Assembly: GCA_014764075.1 (NCBI GenBank)
Contig: JACXUE010000033.1
Coordinates: 1 to 17,465, forward strand
Direction: 5' to 3'
Origin: Sulfuricurvum sp.
GTDB lineage: Bacteria > Campylobacterota > Campylobacteria > Campylobacterales > Sulfurimonadaceae
Length of the DNA: 17,465 nucleotides
In this document: positions 6,536 through 14,317 of the stretch, piece by piece
Numbering within the stretch: the stretch's first letter is position 1
Layout of the letters: each line of letters begins with the position of its first letter
Notes under the pieces: generated by a model
The model's input: the letters and a program-made list of their open reading frames with translations, nothing else
Database searches by the model: none
Told to the model about the DNA's origin: nothing
Made by a program: the position numbers and the translations under genes

Positions 6536-8692
6536 TTGAAAACCATCGATATCGACAAAGTAACCAAAATCAATGATGTAGAGAGTGCCGTCGAGTACCT
6601 CTATTCCCTTATTCCCCCTTCTGACCCGATTAAAAACGCTTTGGCGTTTTCACAGCAAGCCCACCATAACCAGTTTCGTAAAAGCGGTGAACCTTATATC
6701 GTCCATCCCGTGCTCGTAGGGACAATTGTCGCCTCCATTACTGGCGATGAGGCGATGGTGATCGCCGCATTACTTCATGATGTCGTTGAAGACACCCATA
6801 TCACAATTGATGAGATCGCTCGAGATTACGGTGCGGACGTTGCTCATCTAGTAGAAGGGCTGACCAAAATCGATACGATTCGTGATGCCCAACTGATCCC
6901 CTCTCATTCGGATGAAAAACTGGTTGCTTCGGCGCTCTCGTTTCGAAAAATGTTGGTTGCCTCAATCGAGGATGTTCGGGTTTTGGTGGTCAAATTGTGT
7001 GACCGTCTCCATAATATGCTAACATTGGGGGCGCTTCCCCCGCACAAACAGCATCGGATCGCCGAAGAGACTTTGGTGGTTTACGCCCCCATCGCTCAGC
7101 GCTTGGGGATCTCTTTTTTGAAAAATCTCCTCGAAGATCTCAGTTTCCAATATCTTTTCAAAGAAGAAAAAGAGGCGATTGACCTGTATTTGGAGGAGAA
7201 TTACCGCTCTATCAGCGGACGGCTAAGCGATTTTTGTAAAAAACTCTCCAAAATGATGCTTGAGAACGGGTTCAATGACGATGAGTTCGAAATTCTCAGC
7301 CGTGTTAAACACCACTACTCAATCTATTTGAAAATGCAGCGAAAAGGGATCAGCATCGATGAGATACTCGATCTATTGGCGGTGCGGATCTTGGTTAAAA
7401 AACCGATCGATTGTTATCGGGTTTTCGGGATGGTGCATCTAAACTTTCAGCCTTTGAGCTCACGTTTCAAAGACTACATTGCAATACCAAAAGAAAACGG
7501 TTATCAGACGCTTCATACGACCGTATTTCACGAGAGTGCTATCTATGAGGTTCAAATACGTACGTACGAGATGCACAAAACGGCAGAACTCGGCGTTGCG
7601 GCGCATTGGAAGTACAAAAGCGGCGGAAACAATCTTATCAGTCTCGATTGGCTTCATAATCTCCAATATCAGAGCGAATCGGTCGAGGCGTTTTATGAGC
7701 TCATTAAAAACGACCTTTTCAGCGATGATATCAGCGTCTTTTCGCCAAAAGGAAAATCGTTTACCCTCCCTCGCGGTGCGGTAGCGCTCGATTTTGCTTA
7801 TGCGGTTCATACGGAGATTGGCGATTGTGCGGAGGGGTGTTTGATCAACAAAGAGAAAGCATCCCTTCTTAGTGAATTGCACGACGGCGATATTGTTAAA
7901 ATTACGACCGGACCGAAAAAAATCAACCGTTGCAGTTGGATCGATACGGTAAAAACCTCTCGTGCCAAAGCGAGTATGCGTTCCAACTGCAATCAGCGAA
8001 TGAAAGCGATCGATTCACAGAGTGCCAACAACATCCTTAAAACAATTTTCAATGTTGACGAAGCCCGTGTCAACGAATTATTGGTTCAAACCCATTTAGA
8101 CGAACAACGCCATCGCATTCCTCATGAACTCGATTTGCTCAAAGAGACGATTAACCGATTTAATCAAAAGCTAGGAGAAGGGAGCCGTTTTAGCTCATTT
8201 TTGTCCCGCAGACGCAAACTCAAACCCTATCTTTTTTCGGCGCTTGAAGTTTATGCGACTACCGGCGTCGGCGATGCGGTGTTTGATTATTGCTGTCATC
8301 CCAAAATCGGGGATGAGATTGTCGCTTTTTTGCAGGAGGGTAAAGCCCATATCCACCATAAAATGTGTAAAAATGCTGCCGTCAAGATTGATCGTCACGA
8401 ATCGATGGTTTTTGTAAAATGGAAAGCGCAGCATTACTTTAGATACCATTTGATTATCAGTATGCAAAGCGCGCAGGGTTCACTGGCCGATTTGTTGACC
8501 TATATGGCCAAAATGGGTGCCGACATCAACAGTATCGAATTGGGTAAAGAGAAATCCGAACACACCCAGTATTGCGAAATGGAGTTTCAAACCCTTGAGG
8601 CCGATATCAACCGCCTCCGCTCCAAATTAGAGAAAAAAGGGAAAATCATACAATTTTTTCGTACCGATGACGCGTACCGAAACCAAGGATAA
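6536..8692 (+). CDS. spoT: Bifunctional (p)ppGpp synthetase/hydrolase (RSH family)
   Basis: This 718-residue enzyme makes and degrades the alarmone (p)ppGpp. Domains in order are: HD hydrolase (about 35-190) with His57, the His81-Asp82 pair in LLHDVVED and Asp156; synthetase (about 245-360) with RFKD at 310-313, AIPKENGYQTLH (316-327) and EVQIRT (338-343); TGS (about 397-460); a helical/cysteine region; and a C-terminal ACT domain (about 635-718). RFKD in place of the EXDD of RelA marks bifunctional enzymes, and the HD residues are intact, so both activities are expected. This is probably the only long RSH of the organism. The start is read as TTG at 6536, because the nearest in-frame upstream codon of note is a stop and no ATG occurs nearby. 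The preceding ribosome binding site is weak, so the exact start is less sure than the gene. It ends three nt before tyrS. Confidence 0.95.
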   Translation: MKTIDIDKVTKINDVESAVEYLYSLIPPSDPIKNALAFSQQAHHNQFRKSGEPYIVHPVLVGTIVASITGDEAMVIAALLHDVVEDTHITIDEIARDYGADVAHLVEGLTKIDTIRDAQLIPSHSDEKLVASALSFRKMLVASIEDVRVLVVKLCDRLHNMLTLGALPPHKQHRIAEETLVVYAPIAQRLGISFLKNLLEDLSFQYLFKEEKEAIDLYLEENYRSISGRLSDFCKKLSKMMLENGFNDDEFEILSRVKHHYSIYLKMQRKGISIDEILDLLAVRILVKKPIDCYRVFGMVHLNFQPLSSRFKDYIAIPKENGYQTLHTTVFHESAIYEVQIRTYEMHKTAELGVAAHWKYKSGGNNLISLDWLHNLQYQSESVEAFYELIKNDLFSDDISVFSPKGKSFTLPRGAVALDFAYAVHTEIGDCAEGCLINKEKASLLSELHDGDIVKITTGPKKINRCSWIDTVKTSRAKASMRSNCNQRMKAIDSQSANNILKTIFNVDEARVNELLVQTHLDEQRHRIPHELDLLKETINRFNQKLGEGSRFSSFLSRRRKLKPYLFSALEVYATTGVGDAVFDYCCHPKIGDEIVAFLQEGKAHIHHKMCKNAAVKIDRHESMVFVKWKAQHYFRYHLIISMQSAQGSLADLLTYMAKMGADINSIELGKEKSEHTQYCEMEFQTLEADINRLRSKLEKKGKIIQFFRTDDAYRNQG

Positions 8693-8695
8693 AAC

Positions 8696-9895
8696 ATGAT
8701 TCAAACTGCATTACGAGAGATTAAACGGGGAACCGCTGAGATTATCGATGAAGCGCGCATCGAAACACTGCTCAAAAACTATTTTGAGAAAGGTGAAACC
8801 TATACGGTGAAAGCGGGATTTGATCCGACCGCTCCCGATTTGCATTTGGGGCATACGGTATTGCTCCAAAAATTGGCCGTTTTCCAAAAATTCGGAGCCC
8901 ATATCCAATTTTTAATCGGTGATTTCACCGCTCAGATCGGTGATCCGACCGGCAAAAGCGAAACCCGTAAAAAGCTCCTTCCCGCACAAGTGTTGGAAAA
9001 TGCCCAAAGTTACAAAGATCAAGTGTTCAAAATTCTTGATCCCGAAAAAACGACCGTCGTTTTTAACTCCGAGTGGATCAATCCTCTCGGTGCGGCGGGT
9101 ATGCTGGAGTTGACCACCACTTACAATGTTGCGCGAATGCTGGAGAGAGATGATTTTGACAAACGTTACAAAGGGGGAGTGTCGATCTCGATCAGCGAAT
9201 TTTTGTATCCCCTGCTTCAAGGATACGACTCGGTTCATTTGAAAAGCGATGTTGAAATCGGGGGAACCGATCAGAAATTCAACCTTTTGATGGGGCGCCA
9301 TTTGCAACGGGTATATGAGATCGGAAAAGAGCAGGCGGTACTCATGATGCCGATTTTAGAGGGTCTTGACGGCGTTCAAAAAATGTCCAAATCGCTCGGA
9401 AACTATATCGGGGTTGTCGAAGCGCCAAACGACATGTACGGTAAAGTGCTCAGTATCAGCGACACGTTGATGTGGCGCTATTATGAACTTCTTAGTTCAA
9501 AATCGCTCGATGAGATCGATGAACTTAAATCGGGTGTTGAAAACGGGGCACTGCACCCGAAAAAAGTCAAAGAGGCACTCGCAATCGAAATAACGGCACG
9601 TTTCCATTCTCATGATGCGGCTGAGGCGGCACACGCTGAGTTTGAGCGGGTTCATGCACAGAGCGAAATCCCCAGCGAGATGGATGAATTTTCATTGGAG
9701 GGCCCGATTTGGATTGCCAAAGCGCTCACCGATTGCGGCCTGAGCCCATCAACGTCTCAAGCTCGTAGGGAGATTAAGCAAGGCTCTGTTAAAATCGATC
9801 AAAACAAACTAAGCGATGAACAATTGCAACTGGAGAAGGGTGAATATATCCTTCAAGTTGGAAAACGAAAGTTTGCACGATTAAAGGTGAAATAA
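8696..9895 (+). CDS. tyrS: Tyrosyl-tRNA synthetase
   Basis: This enzyme attaches tyrosine to tRNA-Tyr. The 399 residues show a class I catalytic core with HLGH at 50-53 (in the PTAPDLHLGHT block), the tyrosine/ATP site segment EIGGTDQKFN (187-196) and KMSKS at 229-233. An S4-type RNA-binding domain follows (about 335-395, with SQARREIKQG). Length and the HLGHT form fit the roughly 400-residue bacterial clade rather than the 420-residue E. coli form. The ATG at 8696 comes three nt after the spoT stop, with AAGGA inside the end of spoT. Its own TAA overlaps the ATG of the next gene by one nt. The call is secure. Confidence 0.97.
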   Translation: MIQTALREIKRGTAEIIDEARIETLLKNYFEKGETYTVKAGFDPTAPDLHLGHTVLLQKLAVFQKFGAHIQFLIGDFTAQIGDPTGKSETRKKLLPAQVLENAQSYKDQVFKILDPEKTTVVFNSEWINPLGAAGMLELTTTYNVARMLERDDFDKRYKGGVSISISEFLYPLLQGYDSVHLKSDVEIGGTDQKFNLLMGRHLQRVYEIGKEQAVLMMPILEGLDGVQKMSKSLGNYIGVVEAPNDMYGKVLSISDTLMWRYYELLSSKSLDEIDELKSGVENGALHPKKVKEALAIEITARFHSHDAAEAAHAEFERVHAQSEIPSEMDEFSLEGPIWIAKALTDCGLSPSTSQARREIKQGSVKIDQNKLSDEQLQLEKGEYILQVGKRKFARLKVK

Positions 9896-10986
9896 TGAGC
9901 TTAAAACCACTTCAGATTGGCAAATATACGATCCCTAAGCCGATTGTTCAGGGGGGCATGGGCGTCGGTGTCAGTTGGGATAAACTTGCCGGGACGGTTT
10001 CTTTAGAGGGTGGTCTTGGTGTTATCAGTGCCGTGGGTACCGGATACTATGAAGATAAAATTCATGCCGATAAACTGGTGGCTTCCCGACCTTTGAATAC
10101 TGAGAATTTTTATTCCAAAAAAGGGCTTAACGCTATTGTAAAAAATGCTCGTAAAATTTGCGGAGATGCGCCGTTGGCGTGTAACATCCTCTATGCGATC
10201 AATGATTACGGTCGTGTTGTTACCGATGCGTGTGAAGCGGGAATCGACATCATCATTACCGGTGCTGGATTGCCGACTAATATGCCCGAGTTTACTGCCG
10301 ATTATCCCGATGTGGCACTGGTTCCGATCGTATCGTCGGCAAAAGCACTCTCGATTATTTGCAAACGATGGGAAAAACGATATAACCGTCTTCCGGATGC
10401 GGTTGTTCTTGAAGGACCTTTGAGCGGTGGACACCAAGGGTTCACTTATGAGCAATGCGCGATGGAGGAGTACCAACTCGAAAACTTGGTACGTCCAGTT
10501 GTCGAAGAGGCGGCAAATTGGGGGAATATTCCCGTAATTGCCGCCGGAGGGATTTGGGATAAAAACGATATTGATGCGATGATCGCTTTGGGGGCTTCTG
10601 GGGTGCAGATGGGAACCCGATTTATCGGAACCCATGAATGCGATGCCCATGATAATTTTAAACAAGTCCTCCTTAACGCTAAAAAAGAGGACATTACATT
10701 AATGAAATCACCGGTCGGTTATCCTGCGCGGGGCGTACGGACAAATCTTCGTGATTTGATCGATACTCGTACGGGACCTTCGATCAAATGTATCTCCAAC
10801 TGTGTCGCACCGTGCAATCGGGGTGTTGAAGCTAAAGAGGTGGGATTTTGCATTGCCGACCGTCTTAGCGACGCGTATGCCGGTGATTTGGAATTGGGAC
10901 TCTATTTCTCAGGAAGCAACGGCTATCGGATCGATAAAATTATCTCCGTCAAAGAGTTGATGGATAAACTCGTCAACGGGGAGTAA
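9895..10986 (+). CDS. Nitronate monooxygenase / enoyl-reductase-like FMN protein
   Basis: The protein has 363 residues and a flavin-binding TIM-barrel of the 2-nitropropane dioxygenase/FabK superfamily. Visible landmarks are the N-terminal PIVQGGMGVGVS (16-27), ITGAGLP (121-127), LSGGHQGF (176-183, with the His conserved in nitronate monooxygenases), VIAAGGIWDKNDI (214-226) and GVQMGTRFIGT (236-246) at the FMN phosphate. A Cys-rich stretch near 302-308 (CISNCVAPC) is not part of the basic fold. It may oxidise nitronates, or act as another FMN reductase in fatty-acid metabolism; sequence alone does not decide. The ATG overlaps the tyrS stop by one nt (TAATG), so it is translationally coupled, and the amidase start lies eight nt after its stop. 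This position is conserved in the class, pointing to a housekeeping role. Confidence 0.88.
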   Translation: MSLKPLQIGKYTIPKPIVQGGMGVGVSWDKLAGTVSLEGGLGVISAVGTGYYEDKIHADKLVASRPLNTENFYSKKGLNAIVKNARKICGDAPLACNILYAINDYGRVVTDACEAGIDIIITGAGLPTNMPEFTADYPDVALVPIVSSAKALSIICKRWEKRYNRLPDAVVLEGPLSGGHQGFTYEQCAMEEYQLENLVRPVVEEAANWGNIPVIAAGGIWDKNDIDAMIALGASGVQMGTRFIGTHECDAHDNFKQVLLNAKKEDITLMKSPVGYPARGVRTNLRDLIDTRTGPSIKCISNCVAPCNRGVEAKEVGFCIADRLSDAYAGDLELGLYFSGSNGYRIDKIISVKELMDKLVNGE

Positions 10987-10994
10987 TTTCGAAC

Positions 10995-12530
10995 GTGGCG
11001 GCTCGTACTCTCTTCTTTATTTTATTACTCTGCTCTTTAGTCATGGGAGCGAACGAAGCCAGCCGTTTAGAATCGGCTAAAAAAGCGTTGGAAAGTAATG
11101 ATGAAGTTGAACAGTTCCGTGGATATAATGAGTTTAAAACCCTCTTTCTGCGGGCAACATTGGATAAAAACAAACCCCTTGCCCTCCAAGCATTGGAGGG
11201 AATTGTCCAAGGGGGCGAGAAGCTAGGGATTGATGTCAGTAAATACCAAGCCGATTTAGCCAAAATCAAAGGGTCGGTCAAAAAAATAGAACCGATCGCT
11301 AAGGTTTCGCCTAAAGCAGTAGAAAAAGGTGCCCAGCTCGTTTCAAGCAAATTTGAAACGCCAAAACCTGAAAAACTGATCAAACCTGCTCCTCTAATCA
11401 AAAATGATAAAGTTTCGATGAGTATGCGGCACCGTTTGTTGGAAACGCGTTGGAAAGACAAGGGGCTTGAGCTGGTTTTTGACTCTCCGATACACTCTTC
11501 AAACATTAAAATGTCGAAAATTTTAGAACCCGATAAACAGCGGTATCGCTACATTATCGATGTTGATTCGGCGCTCATTTCAAGTTCGCAAACGCTTGAA
11601 CACCAAAAAATCAACCGAATTAAAATGGCGCAATTTGATTCCAAAACACTCCGTTTGGTTATCGAGCATAATAATCCTATTGCCTTCAAACCGATTCCAA
11701 GGGGTTCAACTCTTTTTATTGATCTTTCACTTGACGCTCCTAAAACAACTCCCCCTTTGGCAACATCGCAAATTGTCAAGCCTGAAGTACAAGAGCCTCC
11801 GTTGATTGCGGCACTCCCTCCGCTGATCACCGTTACCCCACGTGATCGAAGTAACAAAATCATCGTTATCGATCCGGGACACGGGGGGAAGGATAGTGGT
11901 GCGGTCGGAAACGGCTTTATGGAAAAAGAGATTGTGCTTAAGATTTCACAACAACTTACCGATAAGCTCAGAGAGCAGGGGTATACGGTATATATGACCC
12001 GCAATAACGATACGTTTATAGAACTCAAAGATCGGACGAAATTTGCCAATACTAAAGAAGCCGATCTTTTTATCTCTGTCCATGCAAACTCGATTTCCAA
12101 AACAGCCGATCTGAACGGTGCACAGGGGATTGAGACTTATTTTCTTTCGCCTACAAGAAGTGAACGGTCGATGCGGGTCGCTGCAATTGAAAACTCCGAA
12201 GAGATGGAAGAGATGGGTCAGTATGGAAAGCTCAGCTTTTTGAGTTTCTTAAACAAAGAAAAAATTATTGCCTCCAATAAGCTCGCTATCGATTTGCAAA
12301 AAGGGATGATAGGAAGTCTCCGTAAACAATTTGGCGATGTTCATGATAATGGTGTTCGCGAGGCGCCGTTTTGGGTTTTGGTGGGGGCTCAAATGCCGGC
12401 TGTACTTGTTGAAGTAGGGTATATCAGTCATCCGGAAGAGTCTCAAAAGATTGCGGATAAAAAATATCAGCGTTTTATGGTTGATGGTTTGGTTGAAGGG
12501 ATTGGGCGATATTTCGCTAACAACAGTTAA
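10995..12530 (+). CDS. Periplasmic N-acetylmuramoyl-L-alanine amidase with AMIN domain
   Basis: This 511-residue enzyme should cut the bond between N-acetylmuramic acid and the stem peptide in the periplasm, as in cell separation. The start is a GTG at 10995; GGGGAG 11 nt upstream overlaps the end of the preceding gene. Residues 1-18 form a signal peptide (TLFFILLLCSLVMG). A charged helical segment runs to about residue 100, then a linker, an AMIN-type beta domain (about 145-250) that in relatives targets the protein to septal peptidoglycan, and a Pro-rich linker (251-282). The catalytic amidase_3 domain (288-510) follows, with zinc ligands His296 (DPGHGG), Glu310 and His363 (SVHAN) and catalytic Glu473 (LVEVGYISH). 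It corresponds to the AmiA/AmiC type and closes the plus-strand cluster. It is the amidase of this position in other Campylobacterota (amiA in Helicobacter). Very secure family call. Confidence 0.95.
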   Translation: MAARTLFFILLLCSLVMGANEASRLESAKKALESNDEVEQFRGYNEFKTLFLRATLDKNKPLALQALEGIVQGGEKLGIDVSKYQADLAKIKGSVKKIEPIAKVSPKAVEKGAQLVSSKFETPKPEKLIKPAPLIKNDKVSMSMRHRLLETRWKDKGLELVFDSPIHSSNIKMSKILEPDKQRYRYIIDVDSALISSSQTLEHQKINRIKMAQFDSKTLRLVIEHNNPIAFKPIPRGSTLFIDLSLDAPKTTPPLATSQIVKPEVQEPPLIAALPPLITVTPRDRSNKIIVIDPGHGGKDSGAVGNGFMEKEIVLKISQQLTDKLREQGYTVYMTRNNDTFIELKDRTKFANTKEADLFISVHANSISKTADLNGAQGIETYFLSPTRSERSMRVAAIENSEEMEEMGQYGKLSFLSFLNKEKIIASNKLAIDLQKGMIGSLRKQFGDVHDNGVREAPFWVLVGAQMPAVLVEVGYISHPEESQKIADKKYQRFMVDGLVEGIGRYFANNS

Positions 12531-12580
12531 ATTTTAAGTCTTTCAAAAAAGCTCTGAAAGTGCCAAAAATAGGAGTTTTG

Positions 12581-12671
12581 TGGCGGACAGAGAGGGATTC
12601 GAACCCTCGGTACCGTTGCCAGTACGTCTCCTTAGCAGGGAGGTGGTTTCAGCCAACTCACCCATCTGTCC
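12581..12671 (-). tRNA. tRNA-Ser (anticodon GCU)
   Basis: The minus strand folds as a complete 91-nt serine tRNA including encoded CCA. The acceptor stem GGACAGA pairs with TCTGTCC, followed by G and CCA. The anticodon stem-loop has the seven-base loop CTGCTAA with anticodon GCT, which reads AGC/AGU. A long variable arm (GTAC/GTAC stem) is typical of class II serine tRNAs. The T arm is GAGGG-TTCGAAT-CCCTC. A perfect TATAAT precedes it by 17 nt. Confidence 0.97.
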
Positions 12672-12688
12672 ATTGTTAAGAGGGCGTA

Positions 12689-12694
12689 ATTATA
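12689..12694 (-). promoter_or_regulatory. Candidate -10 element of tRNA-Ser
   Basis: This is a perfect TATAAT on the minus strand, 17 nt before the 5' end of the mature tRNA. It lies between a stem-loop closing the 48-codon gene and the tRNA, consistent with independent transcription. Confidence 0.6.
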
Positions 12695-12712
12695 CGTTTG
12701 TGTAGATAATAA

Positions 12713-12729
12713 GCACCTTAAATAGGTGC
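12713..12729 (-). terminator. Stem-loop after the 48-codon gene
   Basis: GCACCT and AGGTGC form a perfect 6-bp stem around a 5-nt A/T loop. On the minus strand TTATTATCT follows. It begins about 9 nt after the stop of the small gene and stands ahead of the tRNA promoter, which fits a weak intrinsic terminator. The T-tract is interrupted, so termination may be partial. Confidence 0.5.
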
Positions 12730-12738
12730 GTGTTGTGA

Positions 12739-12885
12739 TTAAATTGCAACAGTGTTATGCGGAGTGGTGACGATTTGATCCAAAAGAGATTGCAATTGGT
12801 GAGCAAGCGCTTCATTGGTCGCTTTGGCTTCAGCGATTTTTTCTTTGAGTTTAACAATCAGCTCGATTTTATCCAAAAATTTCAT
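12739..12885 (-). CDS. Small 48-residue protein, predicted helical
   Basis: I recognise no family. The ATG at 12885-12883 has an excellent AAGGAG site (12896-12891) five nt upstream, and the frame runs to TAA at 12741-12739. The peptide begins MKFLDKIELIVKLKEK and continues IAEAKATNEALAHQLQSLLD (17-36). Heptad-like spacing of Ile, Leu and Ala suggests one amphipathic helix or short coiled coil, followed by a short polar tail. There is no signal peptide and no cysteine. It lies 49 nt after the pyrF stop, on the same strand, and ends before a stem-loop. The strong ribosome binding site, terminator-like element and helix pattern argue for a real gene, but without comparison it is unproven. A hairpin that pairs with the ribosome binding site is described separately. 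Confidence 0.65.
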   Translation of the reverse strand: MKFLDKIELIVKLKEKIAEAKATNEALAHQLQSLLDQIVTTPHNTVAI

Positions 12886-12888
12886 GAG

Positions 12889-12927
12889 TACTCCTTGACA
12901 TCTTTTGAATAATCAAAGCAAGGAGTA
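12889..12927 (-). promoter_or_regulatory. Hairpin that would sequester the ribosome binding site of the 48-codon gene
   Basis: The minus-strand transcript contains TACTCCTTG (12927-12919) and its perfect 9-bp complement CAAGGAGTA (12897-12889). A 21-nt spacer between them can form an inner stem (CTTTGA with TCAAAAG, one bulged A, loop TTAT). The downstream arm holds the AAGGAG ribosome binding site; the upstream arm, seven nt after the pyrF stop, is a perfect anti-Shine-Dalgarno. Read-through mRNA from pyrF would hide the site, while a transcript starting inside the spacer would expose it. No U-tract follows, so it is not a typical terminator. Confidence 0.55.
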
Positions 12928-12934
12928 TTCCAAT

Positions 12935-13618
12935 TTAGAATAGGGAGAGAATTTTTTCTACCACTTCGGCAGGATTTTGGGCTTTGTAAATCGGGCGTCC
13001 TACAACGATAAAATCAACCTTTTCATTATGAGCTACATCAATTGTTGCGACTCTCTCTTGGTCTCCCGCGTCTTCACCAAACGGTCGTATGCCGGGGCTG
13101 AGGGTGAGAAAGGTATCGGATGTGATCTTTTTGATCGATGTGCTCTCATAAGCGCTGCATACAACCCCATCAAGTCCAGCCTCATGCGCATCATAGGCAA
13201 GCTGATCGGCTTTAGTGGCGATGTTTTCACCATAGACGTGAGAAAATTCACTTTCATTAAATGAGGTGAGGGCCGTAACCGCCAAAACGATCGGGCGATT
13301 CTGGTAGGGTTCGAGTCGTTTCATTACTTCGTACATCGCTTTGCGTCCGGCAGATGCGTGGACGTTGAACATGTCTACGCCAAGAGACATGATCGATTCG
13401 GCGGCGTCGGCCATTGTGTTGGGAATATCGTAGAGTTTGAGATCGAGAAATATTTTGAATTCCGGATTGATAGCTTTGATCGCATCGATAAAGGGTTTCC
13501 CATCCCGAATATACGAGCGAAGACCCACTTTGAGCCAGATGGGGTAGTATTTTATTTTTTCGACGAGAGCAAGATTCTCTTCTTGACTTGGAAGATCGAG
13601 TGCAACACATAACTGCAT
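12935..13618 (-). CDS. pyrF: Orotidine 5'-phosphate decarboxylase
   Basis: This enzyme converts OMP to UMP, the last step of UMP synthesis and the step before pyrH. The protein has 227 residues, normal for the family. It begins MQLCVALDLPS with Asp8; Lys30 follows, then the catalytic motif FLDLKLYDIPNT with Asp59, Lys61 and Asp64, then SPGIRP (174-179) and VVGRPI (205-210) at the phosphate site. The start is the ATG at 13618, with AAAGG seven nt upstream. A start 20 codons further upstream would add a hydrophobic stretch that covers the promoter, and is rejected. The gene diverges from the yceI-family gene, has its own -10 and is followed by the 48-codon gene. Secure call. Confidence 0.97.
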   Translation of the reverse strand: MQLCVALDLPSQEENLALVEKIKYYPIWLKVGLRSYIRDGKPFIDAIKAINPEFKIFLDLKLYDIPNTMADAAESIMSLGVDMFNVHASAGRKAMYEVMKRLEPYQNRPIVLAVTALTSFNESEFSHVYGENIATKADQLAYDAHEAGLDGVVCSAYESTSIKKITSDTFLTLSPGIRPFGEDAGDQERVATIDVAHNEKVDFIVVGRPIYKAQNPAEVVEKILSLF

Positions 13619-13647
13619 AAAAAAACCTTTGAGAAATGGATACCAAA

Positions 13648-13653
13648 AGTATA
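13648..13653 (-). promoter_or_regulatory. Candidate pyrF promoter (-10)
   Basis: TATACT on the minus strand lies 29 nt upstream of the pyrF ATG. TTGATA (13678-13673) upstream could serve as a -35, but the 19-nt spacing is long. Confidence 0.45.
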
Positions 13654-13708
13654 GCTTAAAAAGTAGTCTCATTATCAATACGTTAATAATTAATTGAAAA
13701 AAACAATC

Positions 13709-13714
13709 TACAAT
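13709..13714 (+). promoter_or_regulatory. Candidate -10 element of the yceI-family gene
   Basis: TACAAT lies 29 nt upstream of the ATG, in an A/T-rich divergent gap shared with pyrF. No -35 at normal spacing is convincing. Confidence 0.4.
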
Positions 13715-13743
13715 ACAACAACATCAACCCAAAAGGAGAGACG

Positions 13744-14310
13744 ATGAAAATAAACTTTTTAGCAACAGTTTTGGCTGGATTATTGATCGGAAGTGCCACA
13801 GCTTCAGCGGCAATGTATAAGGTGGATGTCTCCCACTCCACTGTAGGATTCAAAGTCAAACATATGATGATCAGTACCGTTACTGGAAAATTCGGTAACT
13901 TTAGCGGTAGTTATGAGTTGGACAAAGGTGTTTTCAAATCTCTCAAAGGGGAGATTAAAGCAACTTCTGTTGATACGGGTATTGTCAAACGGGATGATCA
14001 CCTTCGCGCTCCTGATTTTTTTGATGTGGCAAAATACGGTTATATCACCTTTGTCATGACGAGTGCGACCAAAGAGAAGATGACCGGCAACCTAACGATT
14101 CGAGGGGTTACCAAAAAAGTGACGCTTGATATTGATATGGGGGGGACGGTCGAAGATCCGTGGGGTAATCAGCGTTCTGGATTTGTTTTAACGGGACAGA
14201 TTAACCGCAAAGATTTTGGATTGAGCTGGAACAAAGCGATCGAAGCGGGTGGTGTCGTTGTTGGCGATGAAGTAAAACTTATCGTCGAGATCGAAGGGAT
14301 CGCAGAGTAG
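13744..14310 (+). CDS. Periplasmic YceI-family lipocalin-like protein
   Basis: The protein has 188 residues. The ATG at 13744 follows AAGGAG by five nt. Residues 1-22 are a signal peptide ending in the cleavage motif TASA-A, so the mature protein is periplasmic. The YceI beta-barrel begins with YKVDVSHSTVGFKVKH (25-40), carrying the family D-x-x-H-S-x-V-x-F-x-V-x-H pattern. It continues through GKFGNFSG, the conserved KRDDHLRAPDFFDV segment, the GNLTIRGVTKKVTLD strand and the C-terminal RKDFG-LSWN-like block. Family members bind isoprenoid or similar lipid-like molecules, and some respond to stress or base; no precise role can be assigned here. It is a single gene with its own promoter, divergent from pyrF and convergent with the GNAT-like gene, leaving only 7 nt between the stops. 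Confidence 0.93.
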   Translation: MKINFLATVLAGLLIGSATASAAMYKVDVSHSTVGFKVKHMMISTVTGKFGNFSGSYELDKGVFKSLKGEIKATSVDTGIVKRDDHLRAPDFFDVAKYGYITFVMTSATKEKMTGNLTIRGVTKKVTLDIDMGGTVEDPWGNQRSGFVLTGQINRKDFGLSWNKAIEAGGVVVGDEVKLIVEIEGIAE

Positions 14311-14317
14311 AGAGTGT

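Noticed and set aside
10003..10665. Minus-strand frame of 220 codons opposite the nitronate monooxygenase-like gene
   Set aside because: It is a shadow of a well-conserved coding strand; no motif or ribosome binding site supports it.
12540..12560. Hairpin CTTTCA/TGAAAG after the amidase gene, as a terminator
   Set aside because: The stem is only 6 bp with a 9-nt loop and no T-tract on the plus strand; on the minus strand the following tract is also weak.
13619..13678. Longer pyrF start adding 20 hydrophobic residues
   Set aside because: The extension covers the -10 element, and the ATG at 13618 has a good ribosome binding site and matches the family N-terminus.
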